NCBI GenBank assembly: GCA_017849395.1
Contig: JAFIHO010000348.1
Location: 1-7,279 of the forward strand
DNA from: Hyphomicrobiales bacterium
Lineage (GTDB): Bacteria > Pseudomonadota > Alphaproteobacteria > Micropepsales > Micropepsaceae
Length of the DNA stretch: 7,279 bases
Direction of reading: 5' to 3'
Under the pieces are notes generated by a model, which did no database searches, was not told where the DNA came from, and saw only the letters and a list, made by a program, of their open reading frames with translations. This document shows positions 1 through 5,959 of the stretch, one piece after another (positions within the stretch are counted from its first letter, which is position 1; every line of letters begins with the position of its first letter). A program made the position numbers and the translations under genes.

Positions 1-67
1 AGACACGGGGCACTCGCCTCGCGTCAGGAGCGACAAGTTAAGAGCGGATTCGTAAAGCGCTAGGGGT

Positions 68-92
68 GGACAGGGATTTCCATGCCCTGTCC
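68..92. repeat. Small inverted repeat, 8-bp perfect stem
   Basis: GGACAGGG (68-75) is the exact reverse complement of CCCTGTCC (85-92), separated by a 9-nt spacer. Neither side is followed by a T-run, so it does not look like an intrinsic terminator. It could be an operator, an RNA hairpin in the leader of a gene beyond the left edge, or chance. The symmetry is plain but no function can be assigned. Confidence 0.4.
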
Positions 93-159
93 GCGCGGCG
101 GCCTTGAAAGGATTGGGGAATACCGATGCAAATCCCCCTCTTGTCCTCACGCATCGCGG

Positions 160-189
160 CAAACAAAAGGGCGGCACATGGCCGCCCTT
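160..189 (-). terminator. Rho-independent terminator of the ftsZ message
   Basis: On the minus strand a 9-bp perfect stem AAGGGCGGC / GCCGCCCTT (arms at 181-189 and 167-175) closes a 5-nt loop and runs directly into TTTTGTTTG. The GC-rich stem followed at once by a T-rich tract is the classic intrinsic terminator form. On the plus strand the stem is followed by GATATTTC, a poor U-tract, so leftward termination is the better reading. It sits about 115 bp after the ftsZ stop, which suggests ftsZ is the last gene of its transcript. Confidence 0.85.
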
Positions 190-213
190 GGATATTTCAA
201 TCTAACTCAGGCT

Positions 214-303
214 TTCTCCCCCCGTTGCGCGAAGCGCATTGCGGGGGGAGATGTCACAGCGAGGTGTCGCCGGAGGCGACCCGAGCTGTGACAGAGGGGG
301 GAA
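214..303. repeat. Compound palindromic intergenic element (REP-like)
   Basis: Two hairpins stand side by side. Hairpin A has arms CTCCCCCC (216-223) and GGGGGGAG (243-250), with an inner GCGC-GAA-GCGC stem-loop. Hairpin B has outer arms TGTCACAGC (252-260) and GCTGTGACA (285-293), and inner arms GTCGCC (266-271) and GGCGAC (275-280) around a GGA loop. A second G6 run (296-301) followed by AAA can also pair with the C6 run at 218-223, so the whole element could close on itself as an alternative to hairpin A. It ends within a base or two of the ftsZ stop codon (305-307) and would lie in the 3' UTR before the terminator. The design resembles the short palindromic intergenic repeats scattered in many GC-rich alphaproteobacteria; that it is repeated in this genome is inference. 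Confidence 0.75.
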
Positions 304-304
304 A

Positions 305-1837
305 CTAATTCGACTGCCGCCGCAGGAAGGCCGGGATTTCGAACTGTTCGTCCCGCTTATGGTCGGGGAACAGATCGTCTCCCGCCGGCGGCAGCGGTTC
401 GGCCCGTTGCATCGGCTGGGCGACGGCGCGGCCCGGCGATGTCGCCGTCGGGCGCGGGCCTTCGGCGCGCAGCACGACACGGGCAGCCGCCTTGGCGTCG
501 TCACGCGGTTCGGCCCGCATGTCGGACTTGGGCGCGGCCTTGCGGCCGAAGAAGCCCCAGCCGCTTTTCTTTTGCGGCGCGGGCGCCTTCGCGAGCGGCT
601 GTTCGGCCAGCGGGCGGTGCGATTCCACGGCCGGATATTTGACAGCCATCGGCGGCTCTTCCGCGACTTCCGGAGCATCCATGCCGCCCAGTGCCATCGG
701 CTGCTCGGCCTGGGGCGGCAGGCCCATTTCCTCCGCCAGCGCCTGCTGCTGTGCGACGACCGGGTTGAGGGTGGACGCTGGACGCGTCTCCACCGGCTTG
801 ACCGGTTGCGGCTTGAAGGTGGTCTTCAGATGCGGGTGCAGCGGGCGCACCTTTTCATTCATCTTCATCTGCTCGGCATCGATGCCGGTGGCGACCACCG
901 ACACGCGGATGCGGCCTTCCATGTCGTCCAGGATGGTGTTGCCGAAGATGATGTTGGCATCGGGATCGACCTCGGCGCGGATGCGGTTGGCCGCCTGTTC
1001 CACTTCGAACAGCATCAGGTCGGGGCCGCCGGTGATGTTGATGAGCACGCCCTTGGCGCCCTTCATCGTCACATCGTCCAGCAGCGGGTTGGAGATCGCC
1101 ATGTCGGCGGCGCGCTGGGCGCGATCCTCGCCCTCGGCCTCGCCGGTGCCCATCATCGCCTTGCCCATCTCGGAGATGACGGACTTGATGTCGGCGAAGT
1201 CCAGGTTGATCAGGCCGGGCATCACGATCAGGTCGGTGACGCCCCGCACGCCGGCATGCAGAACCTCGTCGGCCATGGCGAAGGCCTGGGCGAAGGTGGT
1301 GCGGTCGTTGGCGACCCGGAACAGGTTCTGGTTGGGGATGACGATTAAAGTATGGACATGTTGCTGGAGCTCGGCGATGCCGCGTTCGGCGGCGCGCATG
1401 CGCTTGTCGCCCTCGAAGGCGAAGGGCTTGGTGACGACGCCGACGGTGAGGATGCCCGCTTCGCGCGCGGCCTTGGCGATGACGGGGGCCGCGCCGGTGC
1501 CGGTGCCGCCGCCCATGCCCCCGGTGATGAACACCATGTGGGACCCGGAGAGAAACTCCATGATCTCATCCATCGACTCTTCGGCGCCGATCTTGCCGAC
1601 ATCGGGCTGGGCGCCCGCGCCCAGGCCCTCGGTGGTGGCAGCGCCGAGCTGGATCTTGCGCTCGGCCTTGGACTGGGCCAGCGCCTGGGCGTCGGTGTTG
1701 GCGACCACGAACTCCACGCCTTCGAGCCTGGACCCGATCATGTTGTTGACGGCGTTGCCGCCCGCTCCGCCCACGCCGAGCACGGTGATCCGGGGACGCA
1801 GTTCCTTTGCGGGGGGGATTGTGAGGTTGATGGTCAT
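305..1837 (-). CDS. ftsZ: Cell division protein FtsZ
   Basis: Tubulin-like GTPase that polymerises at midcell into the Z ring, the scaffold of the divisome. The product is 510 residues. The N-terminal GTPase core has [10 protein letters not shown] at 21-30, the signature [10 protein letters not shown] at 106-115, and the T7 loop NLDFAD at 211-216 with the usual Asn211, Asp213 and Asp216. The core ends near 320. A Pro/Ala-rich, charged linker of about 170 residues follows, with a GWGFFGRK island at 426-433, then the C-terminal peptide [12 protein letters not shown] (499-510) that binds FtsA and other partners. Length and layout match the long-linker FtsZ of Caulobacter. I chose the ATG at 1837 because GAGGAG (1844-1849) sits 6 nt upstream and MTINLTIPP resembles alphaproteobacterial FtsZ N-termini. 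An in-frame ATG at 1855 and a GTG at 1879 lack a comparable ribosome site. One oddity: residues 161-165 read VHTLI where VDTLI is usual. Confidence 0.97.
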   Translation of the reverse strand: MTINLTIPPAKELRPRITVLGVGGAGGNAVNNMIGSRLEGVEFVVANTDAQALAQSKAERKIQLGAATTEGLGAGAQPDVGKIGAEESMDEIMEFLSGSHMVFITGGMGGGTGTGAAPVIAKAAREAGILTVGVVTKPFAFEGDKRMRAAERGIAELQQHVHTLIVIPNQNLFRVANDRTTFAQAFAMADEVLHAGVRGVTDLIVMPGLINLDFADIKSVISEMGKAMMGTGEAEGEDRAQRAADMAISNPLLDDVTMKGAKGVLINITGGPDLMLFEVEQAANRIRAEVDPDANIIFGNTILDDMEGRIRVSVVATGIDAEQMKMNEKVRPLHPHLKTTFKPQPVKPVETRPASTLNPVVAQQQALAEEMGLPPQAEQPMALGGMDAPEVAEEPPMAVKYPAVESHRPLAEQPLAKAPAPQKKSGWGFFGRKAAPKSDMRAEPRDDAKAAARVVLRAEGPRPTATSPGRAVAQPMQRAEPLPPAGDDLFPDHKRDEQFEIPAFLRRQSN

Positions 1838-1843
1838 GTCGTG

Positions 1844-1849
1844 CTCCTC
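1844..1849 (-). promoter_or_regulatory. Shine-Dalgarno site that fixes the ftsZ start
   Basis: GAGGAG on the minus strand, 6 nt before the ATG at 1837. It is one of the clearest ribosome sites in the window and decides between three in-frame start codons. The upstream ATG at 1855 is preceded by ATCACCGGTAC, which has no Shine-Dalgarno match. Confidence 0.85.
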
Positions 1850-1891
1850 AGTCATGTACCGGTGATGTATCGCTGTCACCTTGCGTGCGCC

Positions 1892-1926
1892 GAATCGGCT
1901 GCTGATTCGCTTCTTGCAGTTGAATC
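1892..1926. promoter_or_regulatory. Cluster of three GANTC sites upstream of ftsZ
   Basis: GAATC (1892-1896), GATTC (1904-1908) and GAATC (1922-1926) lie 55 to 89 bp upstream of the ftsZ start, the last overlapping the ftsA stop codon. GANTC is the target of the CcrM adenine methyltransferase of alphaproteobacteria. In Caulobacter crescentus, ftsZ transcription depends on CcrM methylation and the GcrA regulator. Elsewhere in this window I find about 11 GANTC sites by eye, none clustered like this. The motifs are seen directly; cell-cycle control of this ftsZ is inference by analogy. Confidence 0.65.
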
Positions 1927-1948
1927 ATTCCAGCCATCGGCCGGTCAA
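1921..1948 (-). promoter_or_regulatory. Candidate ftsZ promoter overlapping a GANTC site
   Basis: On the minus strand TTGACC (1948-1943) matches five of six bases of the sigma-70 -35 consensus. Sixteen bases later comes GATTCA (1926-1921), a poor -10 element that contains a GANTC site. Weak core elements joined to a methylation site are what a GcrA-type promoter might look like, and an 87-bp gap in an otherwise gapless cluster makes a promoter here plausible. The -10 match is weak, so the exact position is a guess. Confidence 0.3.
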
Positions 1949-3202
1949 CCGTGAGAACCAGCTTTTTCCTTTGGTTCCGGGCACCATCGCAAGATCGGGA
2001 TTGATCAATTCGGGCGGCATCGTCGCGCCAGCCATCATCAGACCGATCGCCGTCGCATAGTCGGGACCGGCCGACGCGGCGGCGAGGCCGGGAAAGGCTT
2101 GCGGACGACCGATGCGAACCTGCTTGTTCAGGACGCGGCCCGCCAGTTCGCGCATGCCCGCCAACTGGCACGCGCCGCCGGTCAGCACGGCGCGGCGGCC
2201 CGCCACGGTGTCGAAACCGCTGGCCTGAAGGCGCTTCTGCACTTCAGTGAAAATCTCTTCCAGCCGCGCCTGGATGATGCGGATCACCATGGAACGCGGC
2301 ACGCGCAGGGCATTCTCGTCGCCCTCCTCGCCCATCTGGGCGATGGGGATGACGTCCGCGCCCGCCACCATGTCGCCCATCGCCGCGCCATACAGGGTCT
2401 TGGCCCCCTCGGCGGCGGACAAGGGCGCAGCCAGCATGGCGGCGATGTCGGAGGTGACGGCGAAGCCGCCCATCGGCACCACATCGGCATGGACCAGATG
2501 GCCTTCCAGGAACACGGCGATGGAGGTGACGCCGCCGCCCATGTCGATCACGGTGGCGCCGATCTGCTTTTCATCTTCCGAGAGCGTGGCGAGGCCGGAG
2601 GCATAGGCGGCGAACATGGAGCCGACCACATTCAGGTGACAGCGTTCCACCGCCAGCTTGAGATTGGCCAACGGTGACGGCCGCACCGCCACGGCATGCA
2701 TGGCGACCCCGATCTTCTGGCAGAACATGCCGGAGGGATCGCGCACCCCACGCGCCTCGTCCACCACATAGGTGGTGGGGGCGGACTGGATCACTTCATA
2801 GCCTTCCAGGCGGCATTTGGCGCGGCCATCGGCCAGCAGCGCGCGCAGATGCGCGTCGGATACCAGCGCCCCGTCCAGCGACGCCACGGCGCGGCTGGTG
2901 ACCGAGACAGGCTGGCCGCAATTCACCGAGATCAACACATTCTGGATGCGCGCGTCGGCCATGTTTTCCGCCGCCGCCACACAGTCGCGAATGGAATCTT
3001 CCGCCATATCCAGGCTGGTGACGGTGCCCGCCTTCAGCCCGCCCGCTTCGCGCAGGGCCGAGCCGAGCACTTTCAGCGTGCCCTGCTCGGCGCGGCCGAT
3101 CACACACACCACCTTGGACGTGCCGACATCCAGCGCCGACACCAGGCCGGGGCGGTAGGCAGGAATCTCGTTGTTCACACGCAAGCGCAAGGTTTCGCCC
3201 AT
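1925..3202 (-). CDS. ftsA: Cell division protein FtsA
   Basis: Actin-like ATPase that binds the FtsZ C-terminal peptide, anchors the Z ring to the inner membrane and helps recruit later division proteins. The product is 425 residues, close to E. coli FtsA (420). Actin-fold motifs are present in order: phosphate-1 loop ALDVGTSKV at 23-31, phosphate-2 VIDMGGGVTSI at 218-228, and adenosine motif LTGGACQLAGM at 340-350. The FtsA-specific 1C subdomain occupies roughly 84-165. The C-terminus KSWFSRLTGRWLE (413-425) is a short basic, aromatic segment consistent with the amphipathic membrane-targeting helix. The ATG at 3202 overlaps the ftsQ TAA by one base (TAATG), and GGAAAAGAGA lies just upstream. 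The frame stays open about 50 codons further, but that extension is arginine-rich, unlike FtsA, and overlaps the ftsQ 3' end. Confidence 0.96.
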   Translation of the reverse strand: MGETLRLRVNNEIPAYRPGLVSALDVGTSKVVCVIGRAEQGTLKVLGSALREAGGLKAGTVTSLDMAEDSIRDCVAAAENMADARIQNVLISVNCGQPVSVTSRAVASLDGALVSDAHLRALLADGRAKCRLEGYEVIQSAPTTYVVDEARGVRDPSGMFCQKIGVAMHAVAVRPSPLANLKLAVERCHLNVVGSMFAAYASGLATLSEDEKQIGATVIDMGGGVTSIAVFLEGHLVHADVVPMGGFAVTSDIAAMLAAPLSAAEGAKTLYGAAMGDMVAGADVIPIAQMGEEGDENALRVPRSMVIRIIQARLEEIFTEVQKRLQASGFDTVAGRRAVLTGGACQLAGMRELAGRVLNKQVRIGRPQAFPGLAAASAGPDYATAIGLMMAGATMPPELINPDLAMVPGTKGKSWFSRLTGRWLE

Positions 3203-4143
3203 TATGTCTCTTTTCCGCGCTGGATTTCCTTCTTCTCGCCGCCGCGCAGCAGGAAGAAATAATGACTCGGGGAGCGCAGATCGATCTCGGTCACGTCGCG
3301 TTCGAGGATGCCCGCGTCGATGATAAGATGCTCCAGCGCATCCAGTTCCTCTTCCCACCCGGCTTCCGGCAGCTTCACGATCACGCCGTCATCCAGGATC
3401 AGATTCCAGCGCCGCTCGGACTGGCGGGCATAGGCGGCGATGCGGGCGGAGACGGCGCGATGCGCCTGCACCGCGTCCACCAGATCCGCCGCGGCTTCCG
3501 GCGCACCGGCGCCGACCAGCTTGGGCAGACGGCGGAACCGCTCGACATCCTCGCCCGTGATGACATTGCCGCTGCGTTCGACGATCACCACGCCTTGCGG
3601 CGATTGCCACAGCGCGAAGGGGCGCTTCTCGACAATGGTGATGTGGAGTGTGTTGGGATAGCGGCGCATCACCTCCACCGAGGCGACCCAGGGCAGGCGC
3701 GACAGGCGTTGCTGCGCGCCCTGGATGTCGGCGTCGAAGATGGAATCCCCCGGCTTCATGCCCAGCGCGGCGATAACACTGGCGCGGGGCGTGCGGCCCA
3801 GGCCCTTGATATGGAGATCGGTCAGCGCGAAACCCGCATGGGCCACGGTGCGGGAGATGCCAGCCCGCGCGCCATGAACGGCGCGGCCGAAATAGCCGCC
3901 CGCGAACAGGGCAGCGATGATAGTGAACAGGACGAACAGGCCCGACATGATCAGGATGGGATGGGTGAGGAAGGCGCGGATGCGCGCCTTCAGGCGGGCC
4001 AGCAGGCCGTCCTCGTCGTCGTCATAAGTGTCGCGGCGCGGCGCGGATTTGGCCGATACCGTGCGCGAGGTGCGGGCGGGCTTGCGGCTGGCCTGGGCGC
4101 GCGGGTTGTTGCGCGGGGCGCGCTCGATCTTCACCGATCGCAT
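3202..4143 (-). CDS. ftsQ: Cell division protein FtsQ
   Basis: Single-pass inner-membrane protein of the divisome. In the family its periplasmic part binds FtsB/FtsL and links the Z ring to septal peptidoglycan synthesis. The product is 313 residues. A long basic cytoplasmic tail (about 1-60, with an acidic DDDED patch at 41-45) precedes one hydrophobic segment at about 61-84. A POTRA domain follows, roughly 104-173, beginning [12 protein letters not shown] and ending in [14 protein letters not shown], the typical FtsQ junction into the beta domain. The C-terminus carries [14 protein letters not shown], the last beta strand region. The ATG at 4143 has GGAGG (4151-4155) 7 nt upstream and overlaps the end of ddl by 13 nt. 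An in-frame ATG at 4170 would add MPLDRGGCV but has no comparable ribosome site. Confidence 0.93.
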   Translation of the reverse strand: MRSVKIERAPRNNPRAQASRKPARTSRTVSAKSAPRRDTYDDDEDGLLARLKARIRAFLTHPILIMSGLFVLFTIIAALFAGGYFGRAVHGARAGISRTVAHAGFALTDLHIKGLGRTPRASVIAALGMKPGDSIFDADIQGAQQRLSRLPWVASVEVMRRYPNTLHITIVEKRPFALWQSPQGVVIVERSGNVITGEDVERFRRLPKLVGAGAPEAAADLVDAVQAHRAVSARIAAYARQSERRWNLILDDGVIVKLPEAGWEEELDALEHLIIDAGILERDVTEIDLRSPSHYFFLLRGGEKKEIQRGKET

Positions 4144-5063
4144 GACGCATCCTCCACGATCCAGCGGCACAGTTTGGCGTAGGACATTCCGGTATGGGCC
4201 GCCTGTTCGGGCACCAGCGAGGTCGGCGTCATACCCGGCTGGGTATTGGTTTCCAGCAGGATGAGGCGGGGTTTGGCTCCCGTGTCGTCATAACGGAAAT
4301 CGGTGCGCGACACGCCGCGGCAGCCCAGCGCCTGATGCGCCTTCACGGACAACGCCATCGCTTCCTGGGTCACGGCGGCGGGAATCTGCGCAGGGAGTAT
4401 ATGTTTCGAACCGCCCGCCGCATATTTGGCTTCATAATCGTAGAATTGCAGGCTGGTGGTGATTTCGGTCACGCCCAGGGCCCGGTCTCCCATCACCGCG
4501 ACGGTGAGTTCGCGGCCGGGGACGAATTCCTCCACCATCATTTCGCTGGACAGGTCCCATTTCTCGCTGCCCAACGCTTCGGGCGGGCGGTTGTCGCCCT
4601 TGCGGATGATGAACACGCCGACGGACGAGCCTTCATTGACGGGCTTCACCACATAGGGCGGCTCCATCAAATGTCTTGCGGCGGCTTCGCGGCGGTCCGC
4701 CACGATGGACTTCACCACCGGCAGGCCCGCAGCGCGGTAGACGTCCTTGGTGCGTTCCTTGTGCATCGCCAGCGCGGAGGAGAGAACCCCGGAATGGGTG
4801 TAAGGCAGGTGCATCAGTTCCAGCAGGCCCTGCACTGTGCCGTCCTCGCCGAAGCGGCCATGCAGGGCGTTGAATACGGCGTCGGGTTTGGCGGCTTCCA
4901 GTTTGGACCACAGATTGTCGGTGCCGGTGCCGGGATCGACGCCGATGGCGTCGAAGCCTTCCGACTGCAGCGCCGCGACGACGCCCTTGCCCGAGGACAG
5001 CGAGACGTCGCGTTCGGCGGAGCGGCCACCCATGAGCACGGCGATGCGTTTGAACTTGCTCAT
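4131..5063 (-). CDS. ddl: D-alanine--D-alanine ligase
   Basis: ATP-grasp enzyme that joins two D-alanines to give the D-Ala-D-Ala end of the peptidoglycan stem peptide, in the cytoplasm. The product is 310 residues against 306 in E. coli DdlB. Visible motifs are [11 protein letters not shown] (12-22), [12 protein letters not shown] (68-79), [13 protein letters not shown] (138-150), the omega-loop YDYEAKY (208-214), and the metal ligands Asp255 (RTDFRYD), Glu271 and Asn273 ([15 protein letters not shown]). The YDYEAKY loop is the form of true D-Ala-D-Ala ligases rather than D-lactate ligases of the VanA type. The ATG at 5063 overlaps the murB TGA as ATGA. An in-frame ATG at 5090 would add nine residues unlike the family. 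The position between murB and ftsQ is that of ddlB in dcw clusters. Confidence 0.96.
   Translation of the reverse strand: MSKFKRIAVLMGGRSAERDVSLSSGKGVVAALQSEGFDAIGVDPGTGTDNLWSKLEAAKPDAVFNALHGRFGEDGTVQGLLELMHLPYTHSGVLSSALAMHKERTKDVYRAAGLPVVKSIVADRREAAARHLMEPPYVVKPVNEGSSVGVFIIRKGDNRPPEALGSEKWDLSSEMMVEEFVPGRELTVAVMGDRALGVTEITTSLQFYDYEAKYAAGGSKHILPAQIPAAVTQEAMALSVKAHQALGCRGVSRTDFRYDDTGAKPRLILLETNTQPGMTPTSLVPEQAAHTGMSYAKLCRWIVEDASCDR
4151..4155 (-). promoter_or_regulatory. Shine-Dalgarno site that fixes the ftsQ start
   Basis: GGAGG on the minus strand, inside the last codons of ddl and 7 nt before the ATG at 4143. It supports that start over the in-frame ATG at 4170 and gives an overlap with ddl that suits translational coupling. 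Confidence 0.75.
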
Positions 5064-5959
5064 GCCACGCCCACCCGCTTGATTTCCCATTCCAGCTCGA
5101 TGCCGGATTTGGCTTTCACGCGCGCGCGCACCTCTTCACCCAGGGCTTCCAGGTCGGCGGCGCTGGCGTCGCCCGTGTTGATGAGGAAGTTGCAGTGCTT
5201 CTCGCTGACCTGGGCCGCGCCGTGTTTCAGGCCGCGGCAGCCCGCTTCGTCGATCAACTGCCACGCCCTGTGGCCGGGCGGATTCTTGAAGGTGGACCCT
5301 CCGGTCTTGGATTTGATCGGCTGGCTGGCCTCGCGCGTCGCGACCAGTTCGCTCATGCGCGCCTGGATCACGCGTGGGCTGTCCGGCGTGCCTTCAAGCA
5401 AGGCCTCCACGAAAATCAGATCGTCCGGTACCTGCGCCTTGCGATAGACGAACCCCATATCGGCGGCGGACAGGGTGATGCGGTTGCCCTTGCCGTCCAG
5501 CGCCGTGGCTTCGACGAAGATGTCCTTGATCTCGCGGCCATAGCAGCCCGCATTCATCTTCAGCGCGCCGCCGATGGTGCCGGGCACGCCGCGCAGGAAT
5601 TCCATCCCCGCGATGCCGGCATCCGCCGCGACCCGCGCCACTGCGCTGTCCAGCGCCGCAGCGCCCGCGCGGATGCTGGTGCCGTTCGCTTCCACTTTTC
5701 CGAAAGCGGCGGACAGGCGGACCACCACGCCGGGAATGCCGCCGTCACGCACCAGAAGGTTGGAGCCGACACCGATCACGGACACGCGCAGGTCGGCGGG
5801 TTTCGCGGCCAGGAATGTCGCCAGATCGTCGGCATCGGCGGGCCGGAACAGGATTTCCGCCGGACCACCGGCGCGGAACCAGACAAGATCCTTCAACGGC
5901 GCGCCCATGCTGTAGGTGCCGCGTACCGGAGGAAGCATGTCGCAGGGCCGCGTCATCAT
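5060..5959 (-). CDS. murB: UDP-N-acetylenolpyruvoylglucosamine reductase MurB
   Basis: FAD enzyme that uses NADPH to reduce UDP-GlcNAc-enolpyruvate to UDP-MurNAc, the second committed step of peptidoglycan precursor synthesis. The product is 299 residues. The FAD-binding part shows [11 protein letters not shown] (25-35) and [14 protein letters not shown] (61-74), then [21 protein letters not shown] (121-141). The catalytic Arg is probably Arg173 (VYRKAQ), the proton-donating Ser is Ser222 ([10 protein letters not shown]), and the C-terminal Glu lies in LEWE (289-292). The short length and [11 protein letters not shown] (227-237) suit the compact type II form. The start is the ATG at 5959, sharing one base with the murC TGA (TGATG); a second ATG follows at once (5956) and either could be used. 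GGAGG lies about 10 nt upstream. The frame continues further into murC, but that part is an arginine-rich shadow. Confidence 0.95.
   Translation of the reverse strand: MMTRPCDMLPPVRGTYSMGAPLKDLVWFRAGGPAEILFRPADADDLATFLAAKPADLRVSVIGVGSNLLVRDGGIPGVVVRLSAAFGKVEANGTSIRAGAAALDSAVARVAADAGIAGMEFLRGVPGTIGGALKMNAGCYGREIKDIFVEATALDGKGNRITLSAADMGFVYRKAQVPDDLIFVEALLEGTPDSPRVIQARMSELVATREASQPIKSKTGGSTFKNPPGHRAWQLIDEAGCRGLKHGAAQVSEKHCNFLINTGDASAADLEALGEEVRARVKAKSGIELEWEIKRVGVA

Larger units (their letters stand above)
1..304. other. Intergenic region downstream of ftsZ
   Basis: No convincing gene lies here. The short open frames on the plus strand lack recognisable protein features and run through the palindromes. 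Reading down from the ftsZ stop, the region holds a compound palindromic element (about 214-303), a Rho-independent terminator pointing left (160-189), and an inverted repeat (68-92). Positions 1-67 contain one GANTC site (GATTC at 47-51). Beyond the terminator the sequence may be the promoter and leader of a further leftward gene outside the window, but I see no promoter I would defend on either strand. Confidence 0.7.

Noticed and set aside
28..51. CtrA-type box (TTAA-N7-TTAA) near the left edge
   Set aside because: Only one TTAA half (38-41) is present; the spacing and second half do not fit.
82..308. Two small plus-strand frames (69 and 60 codons) in the region after ftsZ
   Set aside because: They read through the terminator and palindromes, lack ribosome sites and show no protein-like features.
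239..1348. Plus-strand open frame starting inside the palindromic element
   Set aside because: It starts within a hairpin, runs antisense through the ftsZ linker, and shows repetitive Arg/Gly/His composition without domains.
492..1865. Plus-strand open frame of 457 codons covering most of ftsZ in antisense
   Set aside because: Composition is low-complexity (Ser, Ala, Pro, Met rich), no domain is recognisable, and it mirrors a certain ftsZ. Long antisense frames are expected in GC-rich genes.
1838..1879. N-terminal extension of FtsZ (in-frame ATG at 1855 or GTG at 1879)
   Set aside because: No Shine-Dalgarno sequence before either codon, while the ATG at 1837 has GAGGAG at ideal spacing; [14 protein letters not shown] does not resemble FtsZ N-termini.
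1861..1880. Possible hairpin GGTGA...TCACC in the ftsZ leader
   Set aside because: Only 5 bp with a 10-nt loop; too weak to call a regulatory RNA structure.
1848..2171. Minus-strand 107-codon frame spanning the ftsA end and ftsZ leader
   Set aside because: Out of frame with ftsA over most of its length, arginine-rich, no clear ribosome site; a shadow of ftsA.
4194..5447. Plus-strand open frame of 417 codons antisense to ddl and murB
   Set aside because: Gly/His/Arg-rich shadow with no motif, lying across two certain genes and their junction.
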